64,000 bases of DNA from Takakia lepidozioides (taxonomy: Eukaryota > Streptophyta > Takakiopsida > Takakiales > Takakiaceae), in assembly GCA_030704615.1 (NCBI GenBank), contig CM060734.1, forward strand, positions 24,118,001-24,182,000. The letters are read 5' to 3'. Under the pieces are notes generated by a model that worked only from the letters and a program-made list of their open reading frames with translations, made no database searches and had not been told where the DNA came from. A program made the position numbers and the translations under genes. This document shows positions 23,346 through 34,002 of the stretch, one piece after another (position 1 is the stretch's first letter; every line of letters begins with the position of its first letter).

Positions 23346-24004
23346 AACAATAAAAAACAATAATTTAATGCAATGTGTCAGAAAAAACAAATATATTATT
23401 CGGCCCCTTGAAGGGAAAATTGCACTTTTGACAGTTGTGCTCATGATATTTCGTCTTCCGCTCATGCCAATTCCCAGCGACATGTGCAAATATGGCGCCG
23501 AATTTCGCGGTAATAGGGTCCGTAACCTGAAAAAACGGCGACGTATTTCGCGGCAATAGGTCTCTCTGGCGAAAAATGGTGCCGAATTCCGCGGCTATAG
23601 GTCCCCTCATGACAGGTAATTCGGCGCCATTTTTCCAGTGCATGTTCGGACTTAGCCAGTTTTCGGCCCAAAAAGAGAAATTCGGCGCCATTTTTCCAGA
23701 CACGGTACCAGTGCATGTTGGGACTTAGCCAGTTTTCGGCCCCAAAAAGAGAAATTCGGCGCCATTTTCCCAAACACAGGTACCAGTGCATGTTGGGACT
23801 TAGCGAGTTTTCGGCCCCAAAAAGAGAAATTCGGCGCCATTTTTCCAGAAATGGCCCCACAACTGCTTCTGTTGGATCTCAGTTTGAATGGAATATTGCC
23901 TCATTCCAGGAGTTTTGGGGTGCATTTCATTACACTGCAAAAAAAAAGTCTGATACAGCAAAATGCATTTGAAAATATCCATATGGAGGATTCCGTTTGC
24001 CCCA
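23346..24004. repeat. subterminal palindromic repeats of TE-A2
   Basis: This is the inverted counterpart of 6088-6834. Three units of about 75 bp (23612-23862) combine AATTCGGCGCCATTTTTCC, GGACTTAGCCAGTTTTCGG and CAGTGCATGTTGGG. Weaker ATTTCGCGG units lie at 23490-23600. Confidence 0.75.
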
Positions 24005-27000
24005 TCAATGATTTCTGGAATCCCTAAGGAGGAGTTTGTGCAGCTCGTTCACGCTTAACGCCGGTGCATGAATAAAGTCATCAATAGTCACGTTCATCCT
24101 CAACCTCTTCAGGTAAATGTAATACAGATGCTTGCACGGATAATACTTCGAACCCTTCTTTGCTTCCATCAACGAGAAGTCCGTACAGTTGCAAGTCGGC
24201 TCCACTCCAATCGTAATTGTGTATACATCGTCGCGTACAGCCGAGCCGGCCGTTGCCATCCGATACACACGCCCAAGGCCGGGTGGGGGTACGTCCACGG
24301 AGCTCTGAATAGTGCAAGCCATCCCAAGAGCATTGGCAATCCGAGTCTCATTCAACTTGTTGGGAGGGTGTCGTCTCTTCACTCTTCCGAATCGCATTGT
24401 GGGATGTGCAGAATTGTCCAATCTGTCTCTACTGGACCAAGCAGTCTGCAATGGCTGGGTCTGAGGAACCGGAAATGCGTGGGCCGGGATGTCTGTGCGT
24501 TGCACCATTCAAATCCTGCTGCAGATAGAGCATCCGCCTCATTCTGAGAGAGGCTGCAACCCGGTGCAACAGGCCAGACGCCCGGAGGCTCCGGCATTCC
24601 CTGAATCCCGTACTTGGGCTTGCCAAATACACAGGTCATTATGTCGTGCCTACAGAACCAAAATGTCTGCGTTGTGGCGTGAGCAAATGTGGGAGTCAAA
24701 AATCTGCCGCTAAAACAAGGTGCAGGTACAGCACCGTGTGGGTTCCTCCGAATCATCTCACCACAGCGTGCTCTCGTATCCACCCGGATGGCGCAACACT
24801 TCCCTCGAAATGCCGGCAATGTCCTCGCAATTCTCCACTGTGACTCCGACACTCTTGTCTCCACAATGGGAATGTTGTATTGCTTTACTACAAATGGCTC
24901 GTTATGTTGCCGGGGCACGCGCCCTGTGCTCAAAGGAGATGGCGATCTTGAACGTGCAGGACTTCCGGTGCTCGACGAGACCTCCTCGGACAACATCACC
25001 GGACCACGAGGGAGCGTGCGAATATTCTTGTCAGCTCGCCATGAATCCTCTTCTCCGCCAGGTGCCTCGTCAAGTCTTCGTCTCACTGGACGGGTATGAA
25101 CATCTCCTTCCAAATGTTGGCCTCTTCGCAGCAATGGCGTGTCCCGAAGGCCCTCTCGCAAGGCCGCCGCCCACTTCCGAGGATTCTTCGATCTGGAGGC
25201 AGTCCGCATCAGCATTTCCTGCCTGTCCGGCCCCAAGCCCCACTGTTTCCCTTTCAAGAACTCGTTGTACCTGCATTGCTGCATAATTGACCTCACAATG
25301 TCCTCCGTTGTGGCAGTGAGGATGTCCACCAGATGCGCCGCAGAGGAGGCACGCCAGGAAGAGTGCACTGATTCGGCCATGTTTGTCGTGGGCATGTCGG
25401 TGTCGGAGTCGAGACACATTTCCTGCACAAGCACATGTTCAGGTTACAAGCAAGTTACAAATATGGCCAAGAATAATATCCAACGGGACGCGAATTCGTG
25501 CAACTCACCTCCCGCATATAGTCGCCGAACTGGAGGAAACGATAATGCCACCATGCTAGCCAACTGACCATTGCTCCTTCGTCTGATTTCCTTACAGCAC
25601 CTGACGATGTCCACCAAGCCCGTATGCATGCAAACTGTGTCTCTGCATCATCCAAGGTGGGAGCGCGCTTCCACGCAAGGCACATGGAACGGTGCTCCTC
25701 TCTGAAATTTGGCGCCACGAGCCTGGTTGTGTACTGCGAAAGGCTCTGCAGAAAATGGAACCCACAAGATCTCTCCTTGCCTTCCATGGGAACATTGGGG
25801 TCTTGCCCGTACACCCTTCGGATGGCAGCCCAATTTGCTTGTGCGTTGTCCGCCATGAAACCACGGAAATTGGGAGGGGGCAATCCCGCCTTGGCCATCT
25901 GTTCGTTTATTCCCTGCCAAAGAAGCATCTCCGATTGTGTGTCCTCTCCTTTCATCTCACAAATAGCAATTGTCATTAGCATCCTGCAGTGGGTGTCGTA
26001 GACATGTGCACCCATTGTCACCCACTGGTGATTTGTAATTCGCTTGATATGGTCGAACATGACCCAACTGTTTGACAAGTTCCCACTCGTCATCCTGTCG
26101 ACCAGTTCGACGCCACTGCCAGGTCCACACATGGACATTTTGAATACGAAACAACGATCTGCCTCAGTCCCTTGTCCTGGAAACCTACTTCCATGAATGT
26201 AGTCATATCCACATCGTCGCTTCACCTCCAGAATGGAGTGCATATCCGAGCCACGCCCAATTTTCTGTTTGCATGAGACAATGTGGTTTCGGACATTCGG
26301 TGAACATACGTGGGACACCGACTCCAGCAATGCCTCCATTTCCTTCTCGTCGAGAGGAACTCTATCGGAGCCGTCTTCCGACATAATTCTAGCCAATGCC
26401 ATCTTATGGGCGGCTTGGAGCTGTATCTGTTTGGGTTTGGCACCCCGTCTCAACTTAACCTCCTCCTGAACGAGCTGCTCTGCTTCGTGGGCAGCCTCCC
26501 GCGAGTTCCCCCTCGCCAATTTGTGACAATGGGAACCAACGTGTATGCAAGCTCGGGTGAGGTCAGGGAAACGGTGCAACACATAGAACTGCTTGGCATT
26601 ACAAACAGACATGCAGTGTGGTTGGTGAGCTGTGCCTGTCCAATCGGTCTCGTTCCTGTGACCTCTGGATTTAAAGTGGAAGCAAGTTGGAGAGAAACAC
26701 CGCAACGCGCCCGCACAAACAACGTAGCGCACCCGCACACCATCAAGCATCTTCATGCTGGTGGTTTTGGTAACGCACCAAGGATGACCGTCATGTTTTC
26801 TATCCATAGCTGTCAACATTCCGGACGCCCTCGAGTAGTCCGCCCGAGGAGGGAACTCAAAGAAGATATTACCGTCAACGTCGGCGGGAAGGCATGTAAC
26901 CGATTTAATTGCGAACTTGTTGTAGTCCAGCCCGGCCAGCTCCGACCGGTGTCCCTCCAGGTGAAGCCCTCGCAGAATTTCTAGAATAGATCGAACTGCG

Positions 27001-27533
27001 GTGCTCGTGCTGGGAATATGACTCCCTCCTCCACTGACGTCCATTGAGGACTTGCCTGATCTCCAGGACGACCTCGGAACTTCCATGACCTCGTCTGAGT
27101 CGGACAGGTTGTGAACAACCCGGTTCTCGGTCGTCTTCATGGATGGGTTCGGCTCTGGATTTACTTCGTTGCGGACTTCTCTCTTTGAGGTAGCCACTCT
27201 CTGATTCGCGGATTGTTTCGTGGAAGGCGCCAGGATAGACGGTGCATTTGGCGGGCAAATGAAGTCCCCAACAGCCGTGTATATGACGCTGTCCGATGGT
27301 GGAACTCGCCATTCCCTGCCATCGCCGAAATCATCGTGGAGCACAACAATACTCTCGACAACAAGGCCGTTTGAGTCCTTCCTTTCCTCCTCCAAAAAAA
27401 CCGATCCCGGTTTCAGGTGGTATCGAACGCACAGATATTTCTCCATCACCCGGCAGGTGTCCCCTCTGCACGGAAATGAAGCTCTATGCTCGTGAGGAGG
27501 GCAGTACACTGTAGCGCTCGGGTTTTCCGCCAT
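24005..27533 (-). pseudogene. SWIM-type MULE-like transposase of TE-A2 (one frameshift)
   Basis: Exon 1 runs 27533-25509 from MAENPSATVYC; the frame is open up to 27665, and 27533 is chosen because it aligns with TE-B1. The intron is 25508-25423 (86 bp, GTGAGT...TGCAG). Exon 2 is 25422-24005. Exon 1 has the Cys/His cluster (CAGALRC, HVGSHCH), although about 25 residues present in TE-B1 (around CAHC) are missing. The DDE core includes FDHIKRI, MADNAQANW and CGFH. Exon 2 has TNMAESVHSSW and a complete SWIM finger (CNC...PCKH). A single 1-bp deletion near 24510 puts the SWIM region out of frame, so this copy is dead or nearly so. The gene reads toward the left end. Its 5' end faces the palindrome array. 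Confidence 0.8.
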
Positions 27534-27689
27534 GGGAGATGTGCACACAAGACTGCCAGGATGGCATGCGGGGAAGCTCCCTGGTAGAAGGGGGTGCAGC
27601 GATGGGAATGAATGCGATGCCGATTTGTCCGAGCGACGAAGCCTGATCCAAATCCAGGGAGCCAACTATCTCAAAAATCCACAGTCAGA

Positions 27690-28490
27690 GTGTTAATGAA
27701 CCTTGTCTCCGGAATGCGGCCCCTCGTCTTTGCGCAATAACTGCCAACGGTATGCAGTCAGAAAGTGGGGGGCCGTCCGGATGATGACGGCTGAAGGGGA
27801 GAAGCCGGCACCGTGCCGTCACATTACTACCCCCGAATGGAAATTCGGCACCCAATATCCAACAGAGGAAGCCCGGATGAAGTCGCCTCGGGCGCAGAGG
27901 TCGGAGTGTGTGCGACAGAGAACATCCCCTGGATGGAGATTCGGCGCCGAATTTCCATCCGGGCCCCCCAAAGGGAGTCGTGTCGGGGGGTCAGGCCGAA
28001 AACTTGACGGCATAAAAACATCCCCAGATGGAAAAACGGCGCCGAATTCCATCCGGGGCAGTTCGGATGCAGTCGGGGAGGGGGGAGTGGCCTGCACTTG
28101 GCCGTCACATTTCAACCCCGGACGGAAATTCGGCACCGAATATCAAACAGGGGACGCCCGGATGAAGTCGCCTCGGCGCAGAGGCCGGCGAGTGTGCGAC
28201 AGAGAACATCCCCTGGACGGAGATTCGGCGCCGAATTTCCATCCGGGCCCCCCCAAAGGAAGTCTTGTCGGGGGGTCAGACCGGAAAACTGGCCGACATA
28301 AAAACCTCCACAGATGGGAAAACGGCGCCGAATTTCAATTCGGGGCCGTTTCCAATGCAGTCGGGGAGAAGGGAGAGGTCGGCACCTGGCCGTCATATTT
28401 CAACCTCCGGGACGGAAATTCGGCACCGAATATCCACAGAGCGGCGGAGAGGCGGCACCTCTCCGACAGAGACATCCCCCGGATGGAAAT
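27690..28490. repeat. palindrome array of TE-A2, about 290-bp units next to the transposase gene
   Basis: Inverted copy of 2641-3340. Units carry GGAAATTCGGCGCC-type palindromes among GGCCGTC, GGGGAGG and CGGGGGGTC blocks. It lies directly upstream of the transposase gene. Confidence 0.8.
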
Positions 28491-29690
28491 TTGGCGCCGA
28501 ATTTCCATCCAGCAGGTAAGTGGAATCCCGGATGGATGGAGATTCGGCGCCGAATTTCCATCCTGCAGGTAATTCGAATACCGGATGAATGGAAATTCGG
28601 CGCCGAATTTCCATCCAGCAGGTAAGTGGCATCCCGGATGGATGGAGATTCGGCGCCGAATTTCCATCCTGCAGGTAATTCGAATCCCGGATGAATGGAA
28701 ATTCGGCGCCGAATTTCCATCCAGCAGGTAAGTGGAATCTCGGATGGATGGAGATTCGGCGCCGAATTTCAATCCTGCAGGTAATTCGAATCCCGATGAA
28801 TGAAATTCGGCGCCGAATTTCCATCCAGCAGGTAAGTGGAATCCCGGATGGATGGAGATTCGGCGCCGAATTTCCATCCAGCAGGTAAGTCGAATCTCGG
28901 ATGGATGGAGATTCGGCGCCGAATTTCCATCCAGCAGGTAAGTCGAATCCTGCATAAATGGAAATTCGGCGCCGAATTTCCTCCAGCAGGTAAGTCGGAT
29001 CGGTGCCGTATGGATATTCGGCGCCGAATTTCCATTCGCCATGTATTTCTGCGCGAGGAATTACCTTCGTGCATGTAATTCCCATATAAGAATTACCTTC
29101 GTGCAGGTAATTCCCATATAAGAATTACCTTCGTGCAGGTAATTCCCAGATGAGAATTACCTTCGTGTAGGTAATTATGGACGAGGAATTACCATTTATG
29201 CGGGATTCGACTTACCTGCTGGATGGAAATTCGGCGCCGAATTTCCATTCATCCGGTATTCGAATTACCTGCAGGATGGAAATTCGGCTCCGAATCTCCA
29301 TCCATCCGAGATTCCACTTACCTGCTGGATGGAAATTCGGCACCGAATTTCCATTCATCCGGTATTCGAATTACCTGCAGGATGGAAATTCGGCGCCGAA
29401 TCTCCATCCATCCGGGATTCCACTTACCTGCTGGATGGAAATTCGGCGCCGAATTTCCATTCATCCGGGATTCGAATTACCTGCGCGGATGGAAATTCGG
29501 CGCCGGATTTCCATCCGCGGGCTTCCGAATTACCTGCGTGAGGGAAATTTCCACCGCCGCCCTTCCTCCGCGGATGGAAATTCGTCGCCGGATATCCATC
29601 CTGCTGCGCTCCGAATTACCTGCAGGATGGAAATCCGTCGCCGGAATTCCATCGTGCAGCGCTCCAAATTACCTCTACGTTGGAAATTCC
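28491..29690. repeat. palindrome array of TE-A2, about 53-bp units with central inversion
   Basis: The left half (28491-29040) has ten or more palindromes with core AATTCGGCGCCGAATT, spaced by CAGCAGGTAAGTGGAATC or TGCAGGTAATTCGAATC. Seven spacers contain AGGTAAGT on the plus strand (near 28515, 28619, 28725, 28831, 28886, 28940 and 28988). The centre (29041-29180) is GAATTACCTTCGTGCAGGTA-type units. The right half (29200-29690) has the mirror-image spacers (ACTTACCTGCTGG near 29212, 29309 and 29421). It ends in diverged palindromes with ATCCGTCGCCGGA. Confidence 0.85.
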
Positions 29691-29903
29691 GGGACTGTTT
29701 ACGTCGATTTTCATCCGACATGGAGGGCTTCATCCGACATTTAATTGTGCAGTTGGGCAATAAATGTCGACGGCCGTCGGTTATTATTCGGGCTGGCGAC
29801 GCATGGCTTCCTGGACACGTACCCTAAATCTCATGCTAAACTTGGCTTAACATGGTATTCCAGGCATGTACCCCAAAAAAGGAGATCTTTTTGGCTGGGA
29901 CTT
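29691..29903 (+). other. array-to-gene junction of TE-A2
   Basis: No palindromes and no clear gene. This is the likely 5' region of the second gene. No TATA box or initiator stood out. Confidence 0.4.
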
Positions 29904-31486
29904 ATGCCGCCTGAAGGGCGTGGCTCTCCTGAGAGAGACCTCACATCCAGACCGCGGCGGAAGTTGAAAGCTCTGTACTACGGACGACGGCCAATCTCTC
30001 GCATGGCCAAACTGAAGCTCCAGCAGGAGATTCCAGTGTCTTGCTCACAACCTGCGCCAACTGAAGCGAGTACTCTCAGGCAAGCCACTTCTGCTTTCGG
30101 TTTGTTCGATTTATTTTTGCTTTCGCTTTGTTACCACCTCGCTTTGTTTTTGCATCTTCATCCTGGCTTTGCTGTATGAGTGAACTTTAGATAGTTGAGT
30201 GAACCTTAGATTGTTTGCAATGCGTGTGCAAATCCGGCAGCTCTGGAGAAGGCTGCTTGTGCATGTCATTCTTAGGCAATGGTTGCATTTGTTTTCATTG
30301 TTGTTGCATGGCTCTCCATACTTCCTAAACTTGTTATGTTTTCATTTTTGCTACATGATTGTTGCTATGGTGGTTGCGCTGCTCGTTGCGATGCTGCTTT
30401 TTGCACCGATGTTGGTTTTCACGATTTTTGTCAATGACAGAGTGACGACAAGCCCGGCACGCTGGTGGTATCATCGACAGCTCCAACTCATCGCATGTTT
30501 GAATCGCCCAACTTGGGGCGAGAGGGCAAACTTAAACTTTTGTTGGTGGACGGGAGGACTTGCAACGAGATTACGACAGAGTAGGCATTGGGGAGGTTGG
30601 TGCAGGCGGCATGGCAGGTGAAGGGCGTGAGGACATGAGGACAGCAGATCCGGCAATGGAGGTTGTTCATGCACATGCAGTAGGGCCCGCCCACGCAAAG
30701 AAAAAGAAGAAGCTAAGCACATGCAATCCCGGCGAGAGAGCAGTCACGGGCTGCGGAGGGGGGAGTGAACAGTGCGCGCGAGGGTGTCAGTTCGCCTCAA
30801 TCAAAGGTGGTCGTCCTGGAGGGCTCCCCTGCTGCTAGCCCTAGTAAGAAACAGAAAGCCCATGAGAGGGCAAAAGAGAGGGCAAAAGAACAGACGAGAC
30901 AGAATGCTAGCCAGGAGGAAAGACAAAAGGCAGCTGAAGAGGCCAGGGGTGCCAAAATGACAGATGCCAATGTAAGCGAGGGACCCACAGAGACGGTGGA
31001 TCCCTACAAGACACCACAGAGAGGCAGTAGCACATCGGTTAGACCATCGCGGGCAAGAGCAGCCCCCGCAATTACCCATACGGTGGAGAGTGGAGGAGAG
31101 GAAAGAACACCTGAAAGAGCACGGATTGTGCAAGTTCGAGTGAAGCCAGGGAGAGGGCAGTAGAGACGACGAGAGTGCTGGAGGTGGTTTCGCAGGTGGC
31201 TGACCCTGTTGAGGAGGACGACATGGAGGTTTCTGACCAGGATGACATCCTCCCGGACATCCCCAGGCCCCAAACCCGGAGCATACAGGCTGGATTTGGC
31301 GGTCCTGGTGGGCTGCCGGAAAACCCCTCTGCACAGACGTCATGTCTGAGGCGGATATGAAAGTTGGCCGCTGCCAAGATGTTGGAGGCAACCCACAGCA
31401 ACATTGGCAGGGTGCTGGGGGGCATGGTGTACCCGCCAAGCTTCGAATTCCCCTTTGCCGCTTGGTGTCATTGCAGGTGGTGAGAC

Positions 31487-31878
31487 CTGCCCTCCCAGGT
31501 GATATCGACAAGCTGAAATTCTCTTTCCGGGATGGATATCGAATGGGGTCTGCCGCCTTTTACGTTTCCATTGAGAACGACCACGGAGCTTCCCGTGCCC
31601 ACACTTCCGATGAGGTGGACAAATGGGGTCCCCATTGGCAAACGCAAAATGAGGAGTTCGAGAGATCGATTGCTAGTGATCCTCTTTTCCAGCACATGTC
31701 CGGTAAGATGTTCTAACGTGTGGGACGGCAATCATCGCCTCCTGGCATGGATGGAGCACATTGCCCAAGCCCACCCCAACGATCTCGATTGGCATTTCGC
31801 CGTCGATTGTGTTGTGCTGAAGGTTGCGGGGCCCAAAGATCACAATCTTCTCAAAGCTGCAATGGCCGACATCAACTC
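31487..31878 (+). pseudogene. ParB/sulfiredoxin-like segment of the TE-A2 second gene
   Basis: Two adjacent frames together read VVRPALPGDIDKLKFSFRDG, then a Trp/Glu-rich helix, then WDGNHRLLAWMEHI and HFAVDCVVLK. ParB N-terminal folds carry a G-x-HR signature after a short beta-alpha segment, which fits GNHRLLAW. Such folds are known to be fused to phage and bacterial N6 methyltransferases, which agrees with the downstream exons. The frames are split by one extra T in TTCTAACGTG near 31715. No ParB helix-turn-helix or C-terminal dimer domain was seen, so a partition function is not implied. Confidence 0.5.
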
Positions 31879-33223
31879 GTAAGCTACAACCCCTCTCGCT
31901 TTTGGACTTTGAATTTGGAAGTCATTTCATTGCGAATCCTCATATATGATGAAAATTCCCATTTCAGTATTGTTTGATGGAAATGTGGCACTGCAGGTGA
32001 CTGAGAATGCTTCATTGCCACCAACTTGTCCCATATGCTCTTCCGAGTGAAGGATGTCGGGAAGCAGGGGGTGCAAGAGTTTGCCAATTCCCTCAGTGCC
32101 GACCTCCTGCGCAAGTCGGAGGCAAAGGCAGACAGAACCTGGTATAGGCTGAGCGTTGACGCCATGGTGGACTACATATTTCGGGTAAAGCTCCTGACAG
32201 TTTTGTTGAGCTAATCTGTCTCTCCTCCCCCCAATAGAAGAAATTGTGTTGAGCAGGATCTCTAATCTTATGTGCGCATTCTTGACAGACGAAAATACAG
32301 CAGGATTTGGCACATGCGCGGAGGTTCTACATGGAGTCAGAGGAGAAGAATCCAACCCTCCCGGAACTCGAATCGTATGTCAAAGCTGCGGAGGTGAGGG
32401 CCCGCATAAAGTACAAGTCGCGGATGGTAAAGTACGTGGCCATAGCTGATCCCGCCCTTGGTGCCGACTTTCTGGTGGAGGTGGGGAAGCACTACTCTCG
32501 CGCTCTGAAGCCCACGATGACATTGGAGAAGCTCCATCGTCTAGCCACATCCTGTGTGGATGCAACAGAAAAGGTGATACATTCTTAACAAAATTGTGGT
32601 GGCAACAACTCCTTTTTGTGGTGTTTGGCGCTTACGAATATGCTGGGTGGTTGGACAGACCCGGTGGCTCCAAATCTGGAATGGTTCCCAAAGTACCAGG
32701 GACATGTGGAGCTTCCCCAAACCGGACAAACTCTCTGACCCCACATTCGACATGTGGATGAACCGCATGACATGGTGGTTTCAGGTACTTCCCCACGCTT
32801 CGTTTGGGGCTTCTACTCTAGTAGGGGGTGGATTCATTGTATTTTTTGAGGAAAGCGATCTGATGGACAATCTCCACAGGTGACGACGAATGCGCAAGAG
32901 CAGCTGGACACACAAGCACATCAGTTCAAGATAGAGATATCTCCTGCAGCAGAGAGCCTACGTGACTATGTGACGAGGTACTTTCTGCTCTACAAAACCA
33001 ACCTATTCTTTCGGGAGATAGCAGATGCTCGCCGGAGCCACGAGTTCACCGACCAGCCGAACGCGGACAAAGCAGCAATGCGCCTTCTGTACAGGTACAT
33101 ACGCGCTGCCTTTCTTTCAAGTCCTGGCATTTCAGGATGTTAGAGGCCTCAAGTGGTGTTAGGGAAAATGGCGCCGAATTTCCAGTCAGGGCTCCGAAAA
33201 TGGCTAAGTCCCTAGACTGGCTG

Positions 33224-33947
33224 TGTCGCGGCCCTTTGCCTTGAGGGCAGGGGGTCGGGACACATGAGGGGCTGCCCCTGTGGTGGGGGCAGCGGCAGCG
33301 ATAGGTATGGGGGGGCTGAAGCACCCTTGAGTGCCCAAGGCACTCAAGGAGGCGGAGGCGCTCACTAGGTGGAGCCCCGCACACCGGGTTGCGGTGGAGG
33401 TGGCTCCACAAGGGGTGGTGGTAGCTTAGTGGGACTTAGTGGGGGTGGCATAGGACTCACCATGGGGTGGAGACCTCGAGGTGGGAGTCGTGGGGAGTCT
33501 TGGGACTCATCACGATCCATTGGGGCCGCGGTGAGTGGGCCAAGACTCACCGCGACTCACCACCGGGAGTCGAGGGTTTTCGTGGTGGTTCGCCATAAAA
33601 TGGCATGGCTGGTTATGAAACCCCCGCGGACAGCTACAGAAGTATATATAGGGAGTAGTAACCCCGAGAACGGTGCAAGCCCGTTGGTGACCAAAAACTA
33701 GTGAGTAAGCGAGCGAGCCGGAAAGCGACCAAAGAGTGGGGAGCTGTTCCGGACTGCCATCTACCAAAGGGAATTCTCCTAGTCCCAAATAGGTGGAGGG
33801 TTTAGAGGGAAGCGGAAGGGGACCGTTATGTCCCGGTGAGCAGCCGAAACTCCAAGTTGGCCGGCGGCCAGGTTGGGAGTCAGGCGCGCGCATCAAAGCG
33901 AGTAACTATGACTTGAAGGGGAGTTTACCGAACTGAGGTGTGCGACA
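33224..33947 (+). repeat. 5' LTR of the chromovirus
   Basis: 724 bp, TGTCGCGGCCC...GTGTGCGACA, and GC/G-rich in the first 350 bp (GGGGTGGTGG, GTGGGGGTGG). A TATATATA box is at 33643-33650. Confidence 0.93.
33643..33650 (+). promoter_or_regulatory. TATA box of the chromovirus 5' LTR
   Basis: TATATATA sits in AAGTATATATAGGGAG, about two thirds into the LTR, where a U3/R boundary is expected. Transcription would start about 25-35 bp downstream. The 3' LTR has the same box at 39853-39860. Confidence 0.7.
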
Positions 33948-33949
33948 CT

Positions 33950-33961
33950 TGGTATCAGAGC
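33950..33961 (+). other. primer binding site (initiator-Met tRNA type)
   Basis: TGGTATCAGAGC starts two bases after the 5' LTR end. This is the motif commonly used by plant LTR retrotransposons primed by initiator-Met tRNA. Confidence 0.85.
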
Positions 33962-34002
33962 TTAGAGTTCAGTACGCGATCGTCCTTGGGATTGGCCTCA
34001 TC

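Noticed and set aside
22103-23350. A 415-codon ORF as a single gene.
   Set aside because: It is a chimera: its first part is the terminal repeat of TE-A2, the rest is R-A integrase tail, minisatellite peptide and zinc knuckle.
28491-29690. Regularly spaced short palindromes, considered as a CRISPR array.
   Set aside because: Spacers are themselves repeated and the repeats are perfect palindromes within a eukaryotic transposon; no cas genes.
31487-31878. A chromosome or plasmid partition (ParB-parS) system with the palindromes as parS.
   Set aside because: Only the small GNHR-type fold is visible, with no ParA, no helix-turn-helix and a methyltransferase-like partner; a modification-enzyme role fits better.
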